A stretch of 64,000 nucleotides of DNA. Source: Ilumatobacter coccineus YM16-304. Its GTDB lineage: Bacteria; Actinomycetota; Acidimicrobiia; Acidimicrobiales; Ilumatobacteraceae. Shown in pieces: positions 60,843-64,000 of the stretch. The notes below the pieces were generated by a model. It worked only from the letters and a program-made list of their open reading frames with translations. It did no database searches and was not told the origin of the DNA. A program made the translations under genes and the position numbers. Every line of letters begins with the position of its first letter. Positions within the stretch are counted from its first letter, which is position 1. The stretch lies in the NCBI RefSeq assembly GCF_000348785.1, contig NC_020520.1:3224001-3288000 (forward strand), read 5' to 3'.

Positions 60843-63172
60843 GTCGGCACCCGTTCCACGGCCACGCCCGACGCAGCACTCGCACGGTGCGGTGTCGATT
60901 GCTCATCGTCGTGTTGCGCGACGCCGAGGAGGTGGCGGACGGTGATCAACACGGCGGCCGCACGGTCGGGGTCGACGTCGTCGCCGAAGCCGGTGGCCCG
61001 TTCGACCGGGCGCCCCATGAGCAGCGCCATCAGCTGGCGACGTTCGGCTGCTTCGAACCCGCCGAACGTGCGCCGCAGCAGTGCCATGACGGCTTCGAAC
61101 GCTTCGGGGCGCAGCGACGACAGCCAGCGGTCGACCACGCCGAGCAGTTCGGTGTCGTGGACGAGCACCGTGCCGGATCCGGCCAGGAACCCCTCGACGA
61201 ACGCTGCGCCGACGAGCGGAGGCGTGCCCGGCGACAGCGCCCGGCCGAGTCGTCGCTCGACCTGTCCGGCATCCCAGACATCGCCGTCGTGCAGCAACCG
61301 GGTGGCGCGGCCGGCGATCAGCCCTCGCCCCGAAGATTCCGACCGCTCCCCCGAACGCTCGGCGAGCTGTGCCAGTACGCGCGGGAACGCCTGCCGGCGG
61401 GCGGGATGATCGAGCATCGAGAGTGCGGTCTGCACGGTGGTGAGCCGCTCGACCATCTGTGCTGCCGCGTCGTCGTCGAGCGACGAGCATGCTGGCACCA
61501 GCGCGGCGAGCACTCGCACGACGAGGCCGTCGAACACGTGGCGCAGCGAGGACGCATCGGTCGCTCGGACGTCGCCGTACCGCATGGCCGACGAGAGCGG
61601 AGCGAGCACGTCCATGAGGTGCCCCACGTCGGGGTCGGTGGCGGCCTGGTCGGCGAGCCGCCGCACGCACGGCTCGACGGCGTCGGGCAGGTCGGCGAAC
61701 AGGCCGAGTTCGAGCACGCCGACCAGCTCGGGGAGGCTCTGCGCCGCTTCGGCCCGCTCGATCAGGCGGGCCTGCGCCGCCGACTCCACGGTGGTGCCGT
61801 ACCCCGATCGCTCGACGAGCCGGACCGACAGCTCGGGTTCCCACGAGAGTCTCCACGTCTCACGGAAGGTGCCCGACGAACCGCGCCCCTCTTCGGGAAC
61901 GCCCCACGGCACCCCGAGTGCGAGCAACCGATGCAGCAGGTGCGACTTGCGTAGTCCCGCCGGGGTGCGCAGATCGACCTCGACGACCTTCGTCCCGGCT
62001 TCGGGTTTGAGACGCGCCGACTTCTGCGACTTGGCGAGATCACGGGCGAGAGGCACCTGCGGCGCACCGTCGGGCACCGCACCGAGCGCGTCACCCACCA
62101 CCAACTCGGCGTCGATCACGTCGAGGCCGCCCATCACCGCGTCGGCAGCGTCGAGCACTTCGCGTAGCCCCGGACGTGGACGATTGCGCATCGACGCCAA
62201 CGTGTCGGCGAGTCGGGTGCCGGCGATGAGGTGGTCGGGCGACGCACTCAGGCCGCGTTCACGGAGTGCGTGCGCCGCATCGACGAAGAACCGTGCGACG
62301 CCGTCACGACCCGGATGATCGAACACGTGCCGGTACCAACCAGGGCTGTCGACCCCGGCGCCATACCCCGACGACGTCGTGAGCCGTCGGTGCGTCCAGG
62401 GCACCCAGGCCGCCGCGACCTTGACCTTCTTCAGCCCGCGCAGGGTTGCTGCGTCGACGCCGACTGCATGCGCATCGAGGTCGAGCGCCGGCACGTGCCA
62501 CGCTCCGCACACCACAGCGATCGTGCGGTGACCGTCTTTGATGGCCGCGCGCATCGCTCGCCGCATGTGCGCCTCGCGACGCTCCTCCGATCGTGACGGC
62601 ACCGTGCCGTCACGAGCTGCCGCCATCGCTTCGGCCACCGCGTCGAACGCGGGCGTTCCGTCGCCGCGGTGTTCGATGACGTCTTCCCACCATCGTTCGG
62701 GGTCGGGGTCGCCTGCCGCGTCGGCCAGTTGGCGCAGCGGATCGGGTGGGGCGCCGTCGGCGACGAGTTCGTCGGCGTCGTCGTCTCGGTTGGCGAACGT
62801 GATGGCGAGCGGCAGGTCGATCGCGCGCACCTCGACCTCACGCTCGTTGGCCCACGCCACCGCCTGCCACTCGGGGCTGAACCGAGCGAACGGGGCGAAG
62901 ATCGCGCGCGCCGGCTCGGCGACGACGTATCCGAGGAGCGCCACCGGAGGTTCGAGCCCGGGTTGCCCGATCCAGGGCAGCGCCGGCTGCACGTCGGCCG
63001 GTGCTTCGACGAGCACGATGTCGGGATCGAGCGCGTCGAGCGCGGCCACGACCGAGCGGGCCGAACCCGGCCCGTGATGGCGGATGCCCAGAAGATGGAC
63101 CTGCACCGGCCGCGCCTCGGATGCGGCGACGGCCTCGGGCGCAGCCTCGGGCGCAGCCTCGGACTCAGGCAT
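60839..63172 (-). CDS. DUF5682-family protein
   Basis: 777 residues; start GTG/ATG region at 63172 (MPESEAAPEAAPEAVAASEA). Opening VHLLGIRHHGPGSARSVVAA and DIVLVEAPADVQPALPW is the DUF5682 hallmark; the GxRHHG pattern and later RTIAVVCGAWHVPALD recall TraB/PrgY-like hydrolase folds. The C-terminal half is mostly helical. The gene overlaps both neighbours by 4-8 bases, so the MoxR-DUF5682-VWA genes are one translation-coupled unit. No biochemical role has been shown that I know of. Confidence 0.85.
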   Translation of the reverse strand: MPESEAAPEAAPEAVAASEARPVQVHLLGIRHHGPGSARSVVAALDALDPDIVLVEAPADVQPALPWIGQPGLEPPVALLGYVVAEPARAIFAPFARFSPEWQAVAWANEREVEVRAIDLPLAITFANRDDDADELVADGAPPDPLRQLADAAGDPDPERWWEDVIEHRGDGTPAFDAVAEAMAAARDGTVPSRSEERREAHMRRAMRAAIKDGHRTIAVVCGAWHVPALDLDAHAVGVDAATLRGLKKVKVAAAWVPWTHRRLTTSSGYGAGVDSPGWYRHVFDHPGRDGVARFFVDAAHALRERGLSASPDHLIAGTRLADTLASMRNRPRPGLREVLDAADAVMGGLDVIDAELVVGDALGAVPDGAPQVPLARDLAKSQKSARLKPEAGTKVVEVDLRTPAGLRKSHLLHRLLALGVPWGVPEEGRGSSGTFRETWRLSWEPELSVRLVERSGYGTTVESAAQARLIERAEAAQSLPELVGVLELGLFADLPDAVEPCVRRLADQAATDPDVGHLMDVLAPLSSAMRYGDVRATDASSLRHVFDGLVVRVLAALVPACSSLDDDAAAQMVERLTTVQTALSMLDHPARRQAFPRVLAQLAERSGERSESSGRGLIAGRATRLLHDGDVWDAGQVERRLGRALSPGTPPLVGAAFVEGFLAGSGTVLVHDTELLGVVDRWLSSLRPEAFEAVMALLRRTFGGFEAAERRQLMALLMGRPVERATGFGDDVDPDRAAAVLITVRHLLGVAQHDDEQSTPHRASAASGVAVERVPT

Positions 63173-64000
63173 CCAACTCGCGGCAGGCGTCGTAGAAGTC
63201 GGCCCAGTCGGGGCGCTCGCTCACCACGCCTTCGAGGTATTCGCGCCAGGCGACGGTGTCGTGGATCGGGTCGCTGACCACGGCTCCGACGATGCCCGAT
63301 GCGACATCGGTGGGCGCCAACTCACCGTCGCCGAAGTGCGCGGCCAACGCCAGCCCGTTGGTGACGACCGAGATCGCCTCGGCCGTGGAGAGCGTGCCGG
63401 TGGGCACCTTGAGGCTCGTCCGCTCGTCGGCGGTCACCCCGTTGCGCAGCTCTCGGAAGATCGTGACGACGCGCCGGATCTCGTCGGCCGCAGCGGGCAC
63501 GTCGGGCAGTGCGAGCGTGGCTCCCAGTTCGCTGACCCGGCGCGACACGATCGCGATCTCCTCTTCGACCGTGGCCGGGAGCGGCAGGACCACGGTGTTG
63601 AAGCGGCGCCGCAGCGCGCTCGAGATGTCGTTGACACCTCGATCACGGTCGTTGGCGGTGGCGATGAGGTTGAACCCGCGCACCGCCGACAGTTCGCTGT
63701 CGAGTTCGGGGATCGGGAGCACCTTCTCGGACAGGACCGTGACGAGCGCGTCTTGCACTTCGGGCGGCATACGGGTGAGTTCTTCGACGCGGACGATGGT
63801 GCCGCGCGACATGCCACGATGGATCGGGCTCGGCACCAGCGCCGCCTCGCTCGGGCCTTCGGCGAGCAGACGCGCGTAGTTCCAGCCATACCGCAGCGTT
63901 TCTTCGGTGGTGCCGGCGGTGCCCTGCACAAGGAGTGTGGAATCGCCGCTGATCGCCGCCGCCAGGTGTTCGCTCACCCACGTCTTCGCCGTGCCGGGCA
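63165..64000 (-). CDS. MoxR-type AAA+ ATPase, 3' part
   Basis: The gene begins beyond the right edge; 278 codons are visible. At the edge PGTAKTW is the end of the Walker A loop. Next TIVRVEELTRMPPEVQDAL is the Walker B/pore region (VEE in place of the usual DE), FNLIATANDRDRG is sensor 1, and ISSALRRRFNTVVLPLP holds the arginine finger. MoxR ATPases work as hexamers with VWA partners. Overlaps DUF5682 by 8 bases. In related actinobacteria the same cluster includes a SWIM zinc-finger protein and DUF5691, which should lie past 64000 (inference). Confidence 0.88.
   Translation of the reverse strand, partial: PGTAKTWVSEHLAAAISGDSTLLVQGTAGTTEETLRYGWNYARLLAEGPSEAALVPSPIHRGMSRGTIVRVEELTRMPPEVQDALVTVLSEKVLPIPELDSELSAVRGFNLIATANDRDRGVNDISSALRRRFNTVVLPLPATVEEEIAIVSRRVSELGATLALPDVPAAADEIRRVVTIFRELRNGVTADERTSLKVPTGTLSTAEAISVVTNGLALAAHFGDGELAPTDVASGIVGAVVSDPIHDTVAWREYLEGVVSERPDWADFYDACRELDA

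Noticed and set aside
57831-61409. 1192-codon open frame on the plus strand
   Set aside because: It is opposite five good minus-strand genes and has the Arg/Gly/His-rich composition of a GC-driven shadow frame.
1-64000. tRNA or rRNA genes
   Set aside because: I saw no cloverleaf with a conserved GGTTCGAATCC arm or rRNA-like stretch in the gaps. A tRNAscan run would be needed to be sure.

Overview
This 64 kb window is a gene-dense, very GC-rich chromosomal segment. Codon third positions are mostly G or C, GTG starts are frequent, and the families are actinobacterial (DUF3039, a DUF222/HNH '13E12' protein, an Rv1284-like beta-carbonic anhydrase, an ImuA'-ImuB-DnaE2 mutasome with GAAC-N4-GTTC LexA boxes, an actinobacterial-type amino-acid ABC importer). 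The best fit is a free-living, probably aquatic member of the Acidimicrobiia, close to Ilumatobacter. That placement is inferred from gene content only. I saw no tRNA, rRNA, prophage, transposase or CRISPR array.

Layout. 0-12 kb: the 5' end of a B12-dependent acyl-CoA mutase, a RidA protein, two EamA exporters, a class II aldolase-like protein, a TauD-type dioxygenase, an HD-GYP protein with an extracellular repeat tail, a rhodanese-MoeB fusion, a sirtuin, a YkuD-fold protein and release factor 3. 12-22 kb: a DUF3048 protein, two tandem paralogous secreted beta-helix proteins and leucyl aminopeptidase. 22.6-28.6 kb: a complete Aap/Bzt-type amino-acid ABC importer (binding lipoprotein, two permeases, ATPase), then a TSUP transporter. 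28.7-41 kb: a divergent diadenylate-cyclase-like protein, a heterodimeric ABC exporter, an ArsC-family gene with an in-frame UGA at the catalytic cysteine, carbonic anhydrase, an HD hydrolase, an MFS transporter, an HNH protein and an ECF sigma/anti-sigma-like pair. 41-48 kb: small enzymes (methyltransferase, NUDIX, thioesterase, enolase superfamily) and a CobW-type GTPase. 48-58 kb: DnaE2 and ImuA'B, each behind a LexA box, an atypical orphan response regulator and a CarH-like B12 photoreceptor regulator. 58-64 kb: an Nfu-N protein, a lipoprotein and a VWA / DUF5682 / MoxR ATPase cluster that runs off the right edge.

Most notable: (1) the ArsC-like gene at 33773-34126 has TGA at codon 12, exactly where E. 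coli ArsC has Cys12, and a stem-loop with bacterial SECIS geometry begins four bases after it. This is a strong candidate selenoprotein. (2) Intergenic DNA carries at least six families of palindromic repeats, most of them at convergent gene junctions, where they probably act as two-way terminators. (3) The HD-GYP protein and the two beta-helix proteins carry repeat-rich extracellular parts, one tandem at peptide level and one homogenised between paralogues.
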